A stretch of 30,335 nucleotides of DNA, from assembly GCA_963766725.1 (NCBI GenBank), contig CAVYBK010000007.1, positions 1 to 30,335 on the forward strand, read 5' to 3'. Under the pieces are notes generated by a model. It was not told the DNA's origin and did no database searches. It was given only the letters and a program-made list of their open reading frames with translations. Made by a program: the position numbers and the translations under genes. Below, piece after piece: positions 6,670 to 15,075 of this stretch. Numbering within the stretch: the stretch's first letter is position 1; every line of letters begins with the position of its first letter. The DNA comes from DATEOR01 sp963766725. Lineage in GTDB: Bacteria > Actinomycetota > Thermoleophilia > Gaiellales > Gaiellaceae.

Positions 6670-7061
6670 TGGCGAGCTTCGCGCCCGCCACCGCGCGAGC
6701 GTATGCGCCCGCTGAGCCGCGCCGAAAGCCCGTCGCTCCGCCTCGAACTCAGCCGCGTCCCCGGCGTGCCGCTCGTGCGCAGCCCCGGCCGCGCGTTGCC
6801 GGCGGAGTCCTCTGGATCGTGATCGTCGCCGCGCTCCTCGCCGGCATCGTCGCCTTGAACGTCGCCGTCCTCCGCCTGAACATGCAGGTCGAGCAGCTCG
6901 AGAATCAGCGCGACGAGCTCGTCTCCAAGCGCGAGAACATCCAGTCGCAGCTGTCGTCGACGGCCGCCGCCGGGCGAATCGAGGACATCGCCACGAAGAC
7001 GCTCCACCTGGGTGCGCCGGCATCCACCACGTACCTCGAGCTCGGGCACCGCGGGCCGTAG
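6669..7061 (+). CDS. ftsL: FtsL-like septum formation protein
   Basis: 130 residues. The N-terminal cytoplasmic tail of about 45 residues is rich in Pro, Arg and Ala. One membrane segment follows at about 47-67 (VLWIVIVAALLAGIVALNVAV), then an extracytoplasmic coiled coil (RLNMQVEQLENQRDELVSKRENIQSQL) and a short GRIEDIATKTLHLGAP end. This layout and the position between rsmH and ftsI identify FtsL, a bitopic protein that forms a complex with FtsQ and FtsB and helps recruit and activate FtsW/FtsI. Sequence conservation in FtsL is low, so the call rests on topology and synteny. ATG overlaps the rsmH stop (TGATG). Confidence 0.85.
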   Translation: MASFAPATARAYAPAEPRRKPVAPPRTQPRPRRAARAQPRPRVAGGVLWIVIVAALLAGIVALNVAVLRLNMQVEQLENQRDELVSKRENIQSQLSSTAAAGRIEDIATKTLHLGAPASTTYLELGHRGP

Positions 7062-7064
7062 ACA

Positions 7065-8726
7065 ATGACCGCGCGGGTCGCGAACCGGCGCATTCGCCTT
7101 CTCATCGCTCTCTTCGCGGCCGTGTTCGCCGTTGCGCTTCTTCGCGCCGGCTGGCTGCAGGCCGTGCGTGCGCAGGCGCTCGGCAACCTCGCGACGAACC
7201 AGCACCGCGAGACGATCGAGGTGCCCCCGCACCGCGGCACGATCTACGACCGCCTCGGCGTCGAGCTCGCGGTCGGCTCGCGTGCGACGACGGTGTACGC
7301 GAACCCGCGCCAGATCCGCGACCCGCGCGCTGCCGCGGTCGCCGTCGAGCAGAGCCTCGGTCTCGACGCGGACAAGGTGTATCCGCTGCTTGCGGACCGT
7401 TCGCGCGGGTTCGTCTACGTCGAGCGCCAGGCCGATTCGGGCCTCGCGCAGTCGCTCCAGGACAAGCACATCCAGGGATTCGGGTTCTACGACGAGGAGC
7501 GGCGGGACTATCCGCAGAAGCGAATCGGGGCCTCGGTGCTCGGCTACGCGGGCGTCGACAACAAGGGCCTCGCCGGTCTCGAGCTCGAGCTCGACAAGAC
7601 GCTCACCGGCACACGCGGCGAGAAGACCATCGTCAAGGACCCCTTCGGGCGGACCCTTCAGGTCGTCGACTCGAAGCCGGGAAGCGACGGCAAAAACGTC
7701 TACCTGACGCTGGACCACTCCATCCAGAGCCAGGTCGAGCGCGTGCTCGAAGAGACGCGGACGCGGTGGGCCGCCAAGTCCGCGAGTGCAATCGTGATGG
7801 ATCCGCGCACGGGCGGGATCCTGGCGATCGCGAACGACCCCGGCTACGACGCGAACAAGTTCCCCGACATCTCGCAGGACCGGCAGCGAAACCGCGCCGT
7901 CACGGACACGTACGAGCCGGGGTCGACGTTCAAGATCGTGACGATCTCGGGCGCGCTCGAGACCGGCCTCGTGACGCCGGCGACGAAGTTCACCCTGCCT
8001 TACGAGATCCAGGTTGCCGACCGCAAGATCCACGATGCCGAGCCGCGCGGGACGCAGACGATGACGACCGACCAGATCCTCTCGCGCTCGTCCAACGTCG
8101 GCGTCGTCACGATCGCGGAGGCACTGGGCCAGACCCGGGTCAACGACTGGATCCACCGCTTCGGCTTCGGCCGGCCGACGGGGATCGACTTTCCGGGCGA
8201 GAGCAAGGGCATCGTTCTCGCGCCCGAGGAATGGTCGGGCTCGACGATCGGCAACGTCCCCATCGGCCAGGGCATCGCGGTGACGCCGGTGCAGATGATC
8301 GCGGCCTACGGCGCGATTGCGAACCGGGGCGTCCTCATCGAGCCGCATCTCGTCGACCGGGTCGGGAGCGGCGAGCGGGTGCAGCCGGTGCGGCGACGGG
8401 TCGTCTCCACGAAGACCGCTGACGAGGTGCGCCACATGCTGCGCGAGGTCGTCGAGGAGGGGTCGGGCACCGCGGCGCAGATCCCCGGCTACCGGATCGC
8501 GGGGAAGACGGGAACGGCGGCGAAGCCCGACGGTGCGGGCGGATACTCGACGTCGGCTTACGTGGCTTCGTTCGTCGGCTTCGTGCCCGCGAAGGAGCCG
8601 CGCCTCGTCATTCTCGTGACGGTGGACGAGCCGCGCGGGGCCATCTGGGGCGGGGTCGTGGCGGCACCGGCATTCGCCGAGATCGCCAAGTTCGCCCTGC
8701 AATACCTCGAGATTCCGCCCGACTAG
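7065..8726 (+). CDS. ftsI: Septal peptidoglycan transpeptidase FtsI (PBP3-type penicillin-binding protein)
   Basis: 553 residues. An N-terminal membrane anchor (about 9-27) is followed by the PBP dimerisation domain with HRGTIYDRLGVELA. The transpeptidase domain has all three active-site motifs: S287-T-F-K (EPGSTFKIV), SSN (LSRSSNVGVVTIAE) and KTGTA near residue 480. It cross-links peptidoglycan at the division septum in partnership with FtsW. There is no C-terminal PASTA domain; the protein ends FAEIAKFALQYLEIPPD. The ATG is 3 bp after the ftsL stop. The 134 bp before murE is the first real gap in the cluster. Confidence 0.95.
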   Translation: MTARVANRRIRLLIALFAAVFAVALLRAGWLQAVRAQALGNLATNQHRETIEVPPHRGTIYDRLGVELAVGSRATTVYANPRQIRDPRAAAVAVEQSLGLDADKVYPLLADRSRGFVYVERQADSGLAQSLQDKHIQGFGFYDEERRDYPQKRIGASVLGYAGVDNKGLAGLELELDKTLTGTRGEKTIVKDPFGRTLQVVDSKPGSDGKNVYLTLDHSIQSQVERVLEETRTRWAAKSASAIVMDPRTGGILAIANDPGYDANKFPDISQDRQRNRAVTDTYEPGSTFKIVTISGALETGLVTPATKFTLPYEIQVADRKIHDAEPRGTQTMTTDQILSRSSNVGVVTIAEALGQTRVNDWIHRFGFGRPTGIDFPGESKGIVLAPEEWSGSTIGNVPIGQGIAVTPVQMIAAYGAIANRGVLIEPHLVDRVGSGERVQPVRRRVVSTKTADEVRHMLREVVEEGSGTAAQIPGYRIAGKTGTAAKPDGAGGYSTSAYVASFVGFVPAKEPRLVILVTVDEPRGAIWGGVVAAPAFAEIAKFALQYLEIPPD

Positions 8727-8860
8727 CCGGGGCCGCCGCGGGCCTCCCTCCACTTCGATCCTAACGGTGAGAAGTGCGCGTGTGGCACGCGGAAGGTCAG
8801 AATATCCGTGCAAAAGAGCGGTTTTTCAGACGCTCGATCCATCCAGACACAGAGCGCCCG
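8727..8860 (+). other. Gap between ftsI and murE, possible internal promoter region
   Basis: The composition is more AT-rich than the flanking genes (for example around 8801-8830). It contains a perfect inverted repeat, CGCGTG-tgg-CACGCG, at 8777-8791. A TAGAAT resembling a -10 box lies at 8865-8870, just inside the murE frame, but no good -35 element precedes it. A longer murE frame opens at GTG 8774, but its extra 29 residues do not look like MurE. I regard the region as non-coding, probably regulatory. Confidence 0.4.
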
Positions 8861-10321
8861 TTGCTAGAATCCGGCCCCATCGACCTCGAGCTCCTGGCCC
8901 ACGCCGTGCACGCCACGCGCACCGCGAACCCGGCCCCCGTCGACGTCACCGACCTGGCCTACGACGCACGGCGCGTGACTCCGGGGGCTCTCTTCGTCTG
9001 CGTCCCCGGGATGAAGGCGGACGGGCACGACTACGCACCCCAGGCGGTCGCCGACGGGGCCGCCGCACTGATCGTCGAGCGCGACCTCGACCTGACGGTG
9101 CCGCAGCTCGTCGTCGCGGACGCCCGCGAGGCGATGGCCCTTGCGGCCGACGCGTTCTTCGGCCACCCGACGCGCGAGCTCGAGATCGCCGGGATCACGG
9201 GGACGAACGGGAAGACGACGACCGCGTTTCTCGTCTTCGCCATCCTTGCCGCGGGCGGCCGGCGCCCGGGTCTCCTCGGCACCATCGAGAACCGGGTCGG
9301 CGGCGAGCGGCGCGCCGCGGTGCGGACGACCTCCGAGGCGATCGACGTCCAGCGCCTCCTGCGCGAGATGCTCGACGCCGGGGACAAAAGCGCCGCCATG
9401 GAGGCCACCTCCCACGGCTCCGCATTGAAGCGCCTGCTCGGGATCCGCTTCGCGGTCCTCGTCTTCACGAACCTGAGCCAGGACCACCTCGACTTCCACG
9501 GGACGCTGGAGGAGTACTACGACGCCAAGCGCCGGCTCTTCACCGAGCCTGACCTGGATGGACGCAGGCCTCCTGCGGTCGTCAACATCGGGGACGCGCA
9601 TGGCCGGCGGCTCGCCCAGGAGCTCCGTGACATCGGCGAGGAGCCGGTGACCTTCGAGCTCGCGGACGCCCAGGACCTGGAGCTGACCGCCGGCGGCGCC
9701 CGCTTCGTCGTCGACGGCATTCCGCTCGAGACGAGACTCCGCGGCCGCTTCAACGTCGAGAACGTCCTCGGAGCGGTGAAGGCCGCACGCGTCCTCGGGA
9801 TCGAGCCGCAGGCGATCGCGACCGGCGTGGAGCACGTCACCGGGGTTCCAGGCCGCTTCGAGGCCGTGGACGAGGGTCAGCCGTTCACGGTCCTCGTCGA
9901 CTACGCGCACACCCCGGAGGCGCTCGAAAATGTCCTCACAGAGGCGCGCGAGATCACGGCCGGCCGCCTCGTCTGCGTCTTCGGCTGCGGCGGCGATCGC
10001 GACAGGAGCAAGCGGCCGCTCATGGGCGACGTCGTCGCCCGCCTCGCCGACTCGGCGATCGTCACGTCCGACAACCCGCGGAGCGAAGACCCACAGACGA
10101 TCATCGACGAGATCGTCGCCGGGATGTCAGGCGATCCGGAGGTCGAACCGGACCGCGAGGCGGCGATCGCATCCGCGCTCGAGCGGGCCGGGGAGGGGGA
10201 CGTCGTCGTCATCGCCGGCAAGGGCCACGAGCAGGGACAGGAGTTCGCCGACCGGATCGTCCCCTTCGACGACCGGGAGGTCGCGCGCGAGACCCTGCGC
10301 CGGCTGGCGGCCCGGGCATGA
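8861..10321 (+). CDS. murE: UDP-N-acetylmuramoyl-L-alanyl-D-glutamate--2,6-diaminopimelate ligase MurE
   Basis: 486 residues from the TTG at 8861, chosen because the conserved N-terminus (IDLELLAHAVHA..DLAYDARRVTPGALFVCVPG) begins right after it. A GTG at 8774 would add 29 atypical residues. The ATP-binding loop is ITGTNGKTTT at about 114-121. The central domain has TSEAIDVQRLLREML and EATSHGSALKRLLG, and the C-terminal domain has VDYAHTPEALENVL and GCGGDRDRSKRPLMG. The DNPRSEDP motif is the one used by MurE enzymes that add meso-diaminopimelate rather than lysine. The protein acts in the cytoplasm on UDP-MurNAc-L-Ala-D-Glu. The stop overlaps the murF start (ATGA). Confidence 0.95.
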   Translation: MLESGPIDLELLAHAVHATRTANPAPVDVTDLAYDARRVTPGALFVCVPGMKADGHDYAPQAVADGAAALIVERDLDLTVPQLVVADAREAMALAADAFFGHPTRELEIAGITGTNGKTTTAFLVFAILAAGGRRPGLLGTIENRVGGERRAAVRTTSEAIDVQRLLREMLDAGDKSAAMEATSHGSALKRLLGIRFAVLVFTNLSQDHLDFHGTLEEYYDAKRRLFTEPDLDGRRPPAVVNIGDAHGRRLAQELRDIGEEPVTFELADAQDLELTAGGARFVVDGIPLETRLRGRFNVENVLGAVKAARVLGIEPQAIATGVEHVTGVPGRFEAVDEGQPFTVLVDYAHTPEALENVLTEAREITAGRLVCVFGCGGDRDRSKRPLMGDVVARLADSAIVTSDNPRSEDPQTIIDEIVAGMSGDPEVEPDREAAIASALERAGEGDVVVIAGKGHEQGQEFADRIVPFDDREVARETLRRLAARA

Positions 10322-11631
10322 TCCCGCTGACCCTCGAGGAGATCGGCCGCGTCGCCACGGGCGAGCTGAGACCCGGGGCCGGCGACGCCGTCACCGGCGT
10401 GACCATCGACTCGAGGCGCGTCGAGCCTGGCGACCTCTTCGTCGCGGTCGGGCGCGGCGTCGACTTCGCGGAGGACGCCCTGGAGGCCGGCGCCGCGGCA
10501 GCGCTTCTCCCGGAGGATGCCTTCACCGCCCTCGCCGGGATCGCGCGCGAGGTCCGCTCGCGGAGCAATGCGAAGGTCGTCGCCGTCACGGGCTCGACCG
10601 CGAAGACCTCGACCAAGGACATCCTCGCCGGGCTTTGCCGGCCGCATGCGCGCACCGTGGCGGCCGAGGGAAGCCAGAACAACGAGGTGGGACTTCCGCT
10701 GACTCTTTGCAAGCTCGAGCCGGATACCGAGGTCGCGGTCGTCGAGATGGGCATGCGCGGCCTCGGGCAGATCGCCGAGCTCTGCGAGGTCGCGCGCCCG
10801 GACGTGGGGATCATCACGGCGGTCGGCCCCGTCCACCTCGAGCTCCTCGGCTCGATCGAGCGCGTCGCGCAGGCGAAGGCGGAGTTGATCGAGGCGCTGT
10901 CGCCGGGCGGGACGGCCGTCGTCCCGGCGAACCAGCCCTACCTCGAGCCGTACCTGACGCGGACCGACATCGAGATCTACCGCTTCGGTGAGGGCGGCGA
11001 CGTCTCGCTCACCTACTTCGCGGCCCACGACGGACAGGCCCGCCTCAAGGTGACCGCGTTCGGACGGCCGCTCACCCTCGAGTTCAGCTTTTCCTCCCGC
11101 TACAACGCCACGAACGCGCTCGCCGCGCTCGCCGCCTACCACGCGCTCGGCCTGCCGCTCGGGAAGGCGGGGCGCGGGGCGCGCCATGTCCAGCTCTCGC
11201 GCCTGCGCGGGGAGGAGGTCTCGCTCCCGGAGGGGGGCATCCTCATCAACGACTGCTACAACGCCAACCCGCTCTCGATGGCGGCCGCCCTCGAACACCT
11301 GGCCGAGCGCGCCGGTGATCATCGGAAGGTTGCGGTGCTGGGCGACATGGCCGAGCTCGGGCCCGGCGCCGCGTCGTACCACCGAGAGGTCGGAGCCGCC
11401 GCGGCACGTGCCCGTGTGGACGTGCTCGTCGCGGTCGGTCCGCTTGCCCGCGGCTACGTCGAAGGAGCGCGCGGCGTGCCGACGGTGCGCTGGGCCCCGA
11501 CGGTCGAGGCCGGGCTCACCGCGTTGCGGCAGCTGCTGCAGCCGGGCGATTGCGTGCTCGTCAAGGGCTCACGCTCCATGGGGCTCGAGGCGATCGGGGA
11601 AGCCGTCGCCGTCGTCCCGGCTCGAAGCTAG
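10318..11631 (+). CDS. murF: UDP-N-acetylmuramoyl-tripeptide--D-alanyl-D-alanine ligase MurF
   Basis: 437 residues. Its N-terminal domain (ITLD-type VTIDSRRVEPGDLFVAV), Mur ligase centre (SQNNEVGLPLTLCKLEPDTEVAVVEMGMRGLGQIAEL) and C-terminal domain (INDCYNANPLSMAAALEHL, VAVLGDMAELG) are typical of MurF. It adds D-Ala-D-Ala to the UDP-MurNAc-tripeptide. The ATP loop reads TGSTAKTSTKD at residues 91-101. The glycine normally preceding the lysine (GxxGK) is Ala95 here (codon 10600-10602), an unusual substitution. ATG at 10318 overlaps the murE stop; the stop TAG is 9 bp before mraY. Confidence 0.94.
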   Translation: MIPLTLEEIGRVATGELRPGAGDAVTGVTIDSRRVEPGDLFVAVGRGVDFAEDALEAGAAAALLPEDAFTALAGIAREVRSRSNAKVVAVTGSTAKTSTKDILAGLCRPHARTVAAEGSQNNEVGLPLTLCKLEPDTEVAVVEMGMRGLGQIAELCEVARPDVGIITAVGPVHLELLGSIERVAQAKAELIEALSPGGTAVVPANQPYLEPYLTRTDIEIYRFGEGGDVSLTYFAAHDGQARLKVTAFGRPLTLEFSFSSRYNATNALAALAAYHALGLPLGKAGRGARHVQLSRLRGEEVSLPEGGILINDCYNANPLSMAAALEHLAERAGDHRKVAVLGDMAELGPGAASYHREVGAAAARARVDVLVAVGPLARGYVEGARGVPTVRWAPTVEAGLTALRQLLQPGDCVLVKGSRSMGLEAIGEAVAVVPARS

Positions 11632-11640
11632 TCTCCGCGC

Positions 11641-12663
11641 GTGGTTCAGGTCCTTCTCGCGGGGCTCATCTCGATGGTCATCTCGATCGTCGCGGGCCCC
11701 AAGTTCATCGAGTTCCTGCGGCGCAACGAGTTCGGGCAGCAGATCAGGGAGGACGGGCCGCAGGGGCACGTGGTGAAGCGCGGCACGCCGGCCATGGGCG
11801 GCCTTCTGATCATGCTCGCAATGGCGATCCCTTTTCTCGCCTTCTCGAAGCACACCCTGCCGGCGCTGACGGCCTTCTTCGTCACGCTCGGCTGCGCGGC
11901 CATCGGCTTCGTCGACGACTGGACGAAGATCGCCCGTCGCCGCTCGCTGGGCCTCGCCGGCCGCTGGAAGCTCGTCTGGCTTGCGGGGATCACGGTCATC
12001 GTCGGCCTAGTCGTGTCCGACCGTGGCTTCTCGACCTCCGTCTACGTGCCCCTGATCGACGTGGACGTGCCCCTCTCCTACGCCTGGTACGTGCTCGCCT
12101 TCTTCATCATCGCGGGCGCGGCCAACGGGGTGAACCTCACCGACGGGATCGACGGCCTCGCCGCCGGCACGACCACGATCGCGATTCTCACCTACACGGC
12201 GATGAGCCTGGTCGCCGCCCTGACCGCGGTGCGGCGCGGCGCGCCGGCCGACCCGATCGACCTCGACCTCGCCATCCTCGGCGCGAGCCTGATCGGGGCT
12301 TCGATCGGATTCCTCTGGTACAACGCCTTCCCGGCCCAGGTCTTCATGGGCGACACGGGCTCGATGGGCCTGGGAGGCGCGCTCGCGGCCTTCGCGATCA
12401 TGACGAAGACCGAGCTGCTCCTCCTCCTGATCGGCGGCATCTTCCTCGTCGAGGCACTCTCCGTGATCCTGCAGGTCCTCACCTACAAGTGGCTCGGGCG
12501 CCGCATCTTCCTCATGGCGCCGCTCCACCACCACTTCGAGATGAAGGCCTGGTCGGAAACCCGGATCATGGTGCGCTTCTGGATCGCGACCGCGATCCTC
12601 TGCGCGTGTGGGTTCGTCCTCTATTACGCCTACTTCTCCAACTTCAATAACTTGGCTTCCTGA
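11641..12663 (+). CDS. mraY: Phospho-N-acetylmuramoyl-pentapeptide-transferase MraY
   Basis: 340 residues with about ten hydrophobic segments. Hallmark cytoplasmic motifs are present: GTPAMGGLLIM, FVDDWTKI, NLTDGIDGLAAG, FPAQVFMGDTGSMGLGGAL and HHHFEMKAWSE. MraY joins UDP-MurNAc-pentapeptide to undecaprenyl phosphate to give lipid I at the inner face of the membrane. GTG at 11641, 9 bp after murF. The C-terminal tail (CACGFVLYYAYFSNFNNLAS) overlaps the only plausible start of murD by 56 bp, so the exact end may be affected by a base error. Confidence 0.95.
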   Translation: MVQVLLAGLISMVISIVAGPKFIEFLRRNEFGQQIREDGPQGHVVKRGTPAMGGLLIMLAMAIPFLAFSKHTLPALTAFFVTLGCAAIGFVDDWTKIARRRSLGLAGRWKLVWLAGITVIVGLVVSDRGFSTSVYVPLIDVDVPLSYAWYVLAFFIIAGAANGVNLTDGIDGLAAGTTTIAILTYTAMSLVAALTAVRRGAPADPIDLDLAILGASLIGASIGFLWYNAFPAQVFMGDTGSMGLGGALAAFAIMTKTELLLLLIGGIFLVEALSVILQVLTYKWLGRRIFLMAPLHHHFEMKAWSETRIMVRFWIATAILCACGFVLYYAYFSNFNNLAS

Positions 12664-13900
12664 CAAGGCGCTCGTCCTCGGCCTCGCCCGTTCGGGCGAG
12701 GCGGCGGCGCTCGCGCTGGCGCGGCGAGGCGTGCACGTCGTCGGGGTCGACCGGCGGGAGGACGTCGACGCGGGGAGGCTTCGCGAGGCAGGTGTCGAAG
12801 TCGTCCTCGGCGCGGACGACCCCGAGCTTCTCGACGGCGTGGACCTGCTTGTGAAAAGCCCAGGCGTACCTCCGGTGGCTCCCTTGGCAGCCGCTGCGCG
12901 AGAGCGTGGGGTGACCGTCTGGAGCGAGGTCGAGCTCGGCTTCCGGCTCCTGGCCAACCCGATACTCGGCGTCACCGGGACGAACGGCAAGACGACCACG
13001 AGCGAGCTCCTCGGAGACATCTTCCGCGCCGCCGGCAAGGACGTGGCCGTGGCCGGGAACGTCGGCCGCCCGCTGACCGGGCTCGACGGCGCGCTGGGCG
13101 AAGGAGCCTGGATCGTGTGCGAGCTCTCGAGCTTCCAACTGGAGGACGTCGACACCTTCCGACCGCACATCGCGATCCTGCTCAACCTGGCGCCGGACCA
13201 CCTCGACCGGCACGAGACCTTCGAGGACTACCGCGCCGCCAAGCTCCGGATCTTCGAGAACCAGACCGCCGAGGACGTCGCCGTCGTCCCACGCGGCTTC
13301 GGCACGATCCCGGGCGAGGCCCGGCGGATCGAGTTCTCGCTCGAGGACGAGTTGCCGGCCGAGCCGTCCATCCCCGGCGATCACAACCGCGAGAACGCCG
13401 CCGCGGCGACCGCCGCCGCACGCGCCGCGGGGATCGCTGACGACGTCATCGCCGCCGCCCTCTCCGCGTTCGCGGGAGTTCCGCACCGCCTCGAGCTCGT
13501 CCGCGAGGTGGCCGGAGTTCGCTTCGTGAACGACTCCAAGGCGACGAATCCGGAGGCCGCCGAGCGCGCCCTCTCCGCCTACCCGCCGGGAATCCGCCTG
13601 ATCCTTGGCGGAAGCCGCAAGGGAATCCCGTTCGCGCGACTCGCCAAGCGGGCCGCCGCCTCGGGCGTGGCCCAGGCGTACCTGATCGGTGACTCGGCAG
13701 ACGAGATCGCCGAGGCGCTTGCGGCCGAGGGAGTCCGCTTCACGTACTCGCGCGATCTGCCGACCGCCGTCAAGGACGCGTTCCGCGACGCCGATCCGGG
13801 GGAGGTCGTCCTCCTGTCGCCCGCGTGTGCGAGCTACGACCAGTTCCGCGACTTCGAGGAGCGGGGAGAGCGCTTCCGCGAGCTCGTCGAGGCGCTGTGA
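12608..13900 (+). CDS. murD: UDP-N-acetylmuramoylalanine--D-glutamate ligase MurD
   Basis: 430 residues from the GTG at 12608. The conserved part begins KALVLGLARSGEAAALALARRG at about residue 20. The ATP loop is GVTGTNGKTTTSELL. Further motifs are GNVGRPL, ELSSFQLEDVDTFRPHIAILLNLAPDHLDRH, FVNDSKATNPEAAERAL, ILGGSRKG and LLSPACASYDQFRDFEERGERFRELV. It adds D-glutamate to UDP-MurNAc-L-Ala. No ATG, GTG, TTG or CTG occurs in frame between 12611 and the conserved region, so the start must lie within the mraY 3' end (56-bp overlap) unless a base is wrong. The stop TGA overlaps the ftsW GTG. Confidence 0.93.
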   Translation: MGSSSITPTSPTSITWLPDKALVLGLARSGEAAALALARRGVHVVGVDRREDVDAGRLREAGVEVVLGADDPELLDGVDLLVKSPGVPPVAPLAAAARERGVTVWSEVELGFRLLANPILGVTGTNGKTTTSELLGDIFRAAGKDVAVAGNVGRPLTGLDGALGEGAWIVCELSSFQLEDVDTFRPHIAILLNLAPDHLDRHETFEDYRAAKLRIFENQTAEDVAVVPRGFGTIPGEARRIEFSLEDELPAEPSIPGDHNRENAAAATAAARAAGIADDVIAAALSAFAGVPHRLELVREVAGVRFVNDSKATNPEAAERALSAYPPGIRLILGGSRKGIPFARLAKRAAASGVAQAYLIGDSADEIAEALAAEGVRFTYSRDLPTAVKDAFRDADPGEVVLLSPACASYDQFRDFEERGERFRELVEAL

Positions 13901-15075
13901 AGCGGCCCGGCGGAAGCCACCTCGAGTACCACCTCCTCGTCCTCGTCACGCTGGGCCTCGTCGCGTTCGGGCTGGTGATGGTCTACAGCGCCAGCTCGGC
14001 ACGCGCTCTTCTCTCCGCGGACGCACCGTCCTACTACCTGAAGCGCCAGGCGATCTACGCCGTGATGGGCCTCGTTGCGCTCGTCATCCTCTCTCGCTTC
14101 GACTTCCACCGGCTGCGCCACGCCACGCAACCGCTCCTCGCCGTAACGTTCGTCCTCCTGGTGGCCGTGCTCGCGATCGGCACCGCCGTCAACGGCGCGC
14201 GCCGCTGGATCCCGATCGGCTTCATGAACTTCCAGCCGTCCGAGCTCGCCAAGCTCGTGCTCGCGCTCTGGACTGCGGCACTTCTCGCCCGGAGGCCGGC
14301 GCCGCGCACCCTCGGCGAGCTCGCCAAGCCGATCGGCGTCGTCGTGGGGCTCGCGTGCGCGTTGATCCTGATCGAGCCCGACCTCGGCACGGCGATCGCG
14401 ATCGCGATCATGGTCTCGGCGATCCTCGTCGTCTCCGGCACGCGGCTTCGGCTCCTCGCCTCGGCGGCCGGAATCGCGACCAGCGTCGTCCTCCTCGCCA
14501 TCTGGCTCGAGCCGTACCGCCGCGAACGCATCTTCAGCTTCCTCGATCCCTGGCACGACCCGCAGGGCGCCGGCTTTCAGTCCGTCCAGTCGATGATCGC
14601 CCTGGGCTCCGGCGGCTTCTTCGGAGTCGGCCTCGGCGAAAGCGTGCAGAAGATCTACTACCTGCCCGAGGCGTCGACGGACATGATCTTCGCCATCGTC
14701 GGCGAGGAGCTCGGGCTCATCGGCGCGATGGGGGTCATTGCCGCGTTCGCGGTCTTCGCCTACGCCGGCTTCAACATCGCGCTGCACTGCCGTGATCCCT
14801 TCGGCAAGCGGCTCGCAGCGGGGATCACGGCGCTCATCTGCGGGCAGGCCGCCGTGAACGTGAGCGCGGTCATGGGCATCGCGCCGCTGACCGGGATTCC
14901 GCTTCCTTTCGTCTCCTACGGGGGCTCCAGCCTGGTGGTCGGCCTCGCCGCCGTGGGCATCCTCCTTAACATCGCGTCGAACCATGCCGTCGTCCGGGAA
15001 ACCGAAGTGCCTGATCGCGGCCGGCGGAACCGCCGGACACGTGCTTCCGGCACTCGCCGTCGCCGAGTCGCTTAG
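13897..15075 (+). CDS. ftsW: Septal peptidoglycan glycosyltransferase FtsW (SEDS family)
   Basis: 392 residues with about ten membrane helices. SEDS landmarks are VMVYSASSARAL, NGARRWIPIGFMNFQPSELAKL, LILIEPDLGTAIAIA, GFQSVQSMIALGSGGFFGVGLGESVQKIYYLPEASTDMIFAIVGEELGLIG, and PLTGIPLPFVSYGGSSLVVGLAAVGILLNI. It polymerises lipid II at the septum together with FtsI. The GTG at 13897 overlaps the murD stop (GTGA). The last 30 or so residues are very basic (RGRRNRRTRASGTRRRRVA) and overlap murG by 92 bp, which is unusually long. The tail may be a real cytoplasmic extension or the result of a frame error. Confidence 0.93.
   Translation: MKRPGGSHLEYHLLVLVTLGLVAFGLVMVYSASSARALLSADAPSYYLKRQAIYAVMGLVALVILSRFDFHRLRHATQPLLAVTFVLLVAVLAIGTAVNGARRWIPIGFMNFQPSELAKLVLALWTAALLARRPAPRTLGELAKPIGVVVGLACALILIEPDLGTAIAIAIMVSAILVVSGTRLRLLASAAGIATSVVLLAIWLEPYRRERIFSFLDPWHDPQGAGFQSVQSMIALGSGGFFGVGLGESVQKIYYLPEASTDMIFAIVGEELGLIGAMGVIAAFAVFAYAGFNIALHCRDPFGKRLAAGITALICGQAAVNVSAVMGIAPLTGIPLPFVSYGGSSLVVGLAAVGILLNIASNHAVVRETEVPDRGRRNRRTRASGTRRRRVA

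Noticed and set aside
6186..8813. Very long open frame on the minus strand opposite ftsL and ftsI (875 codons)
   Set aside because: It is antisense to well-identified genes, is dominated by Arg, Asp, Gly and Val without any domain, and arises from the GC-rich codon bias.
8774..8860. N-terminal extension of MurE from GTG 8774
   Set aside because: The extension is AT-rich, contains a palindrome and is unlike MurE N-termini.
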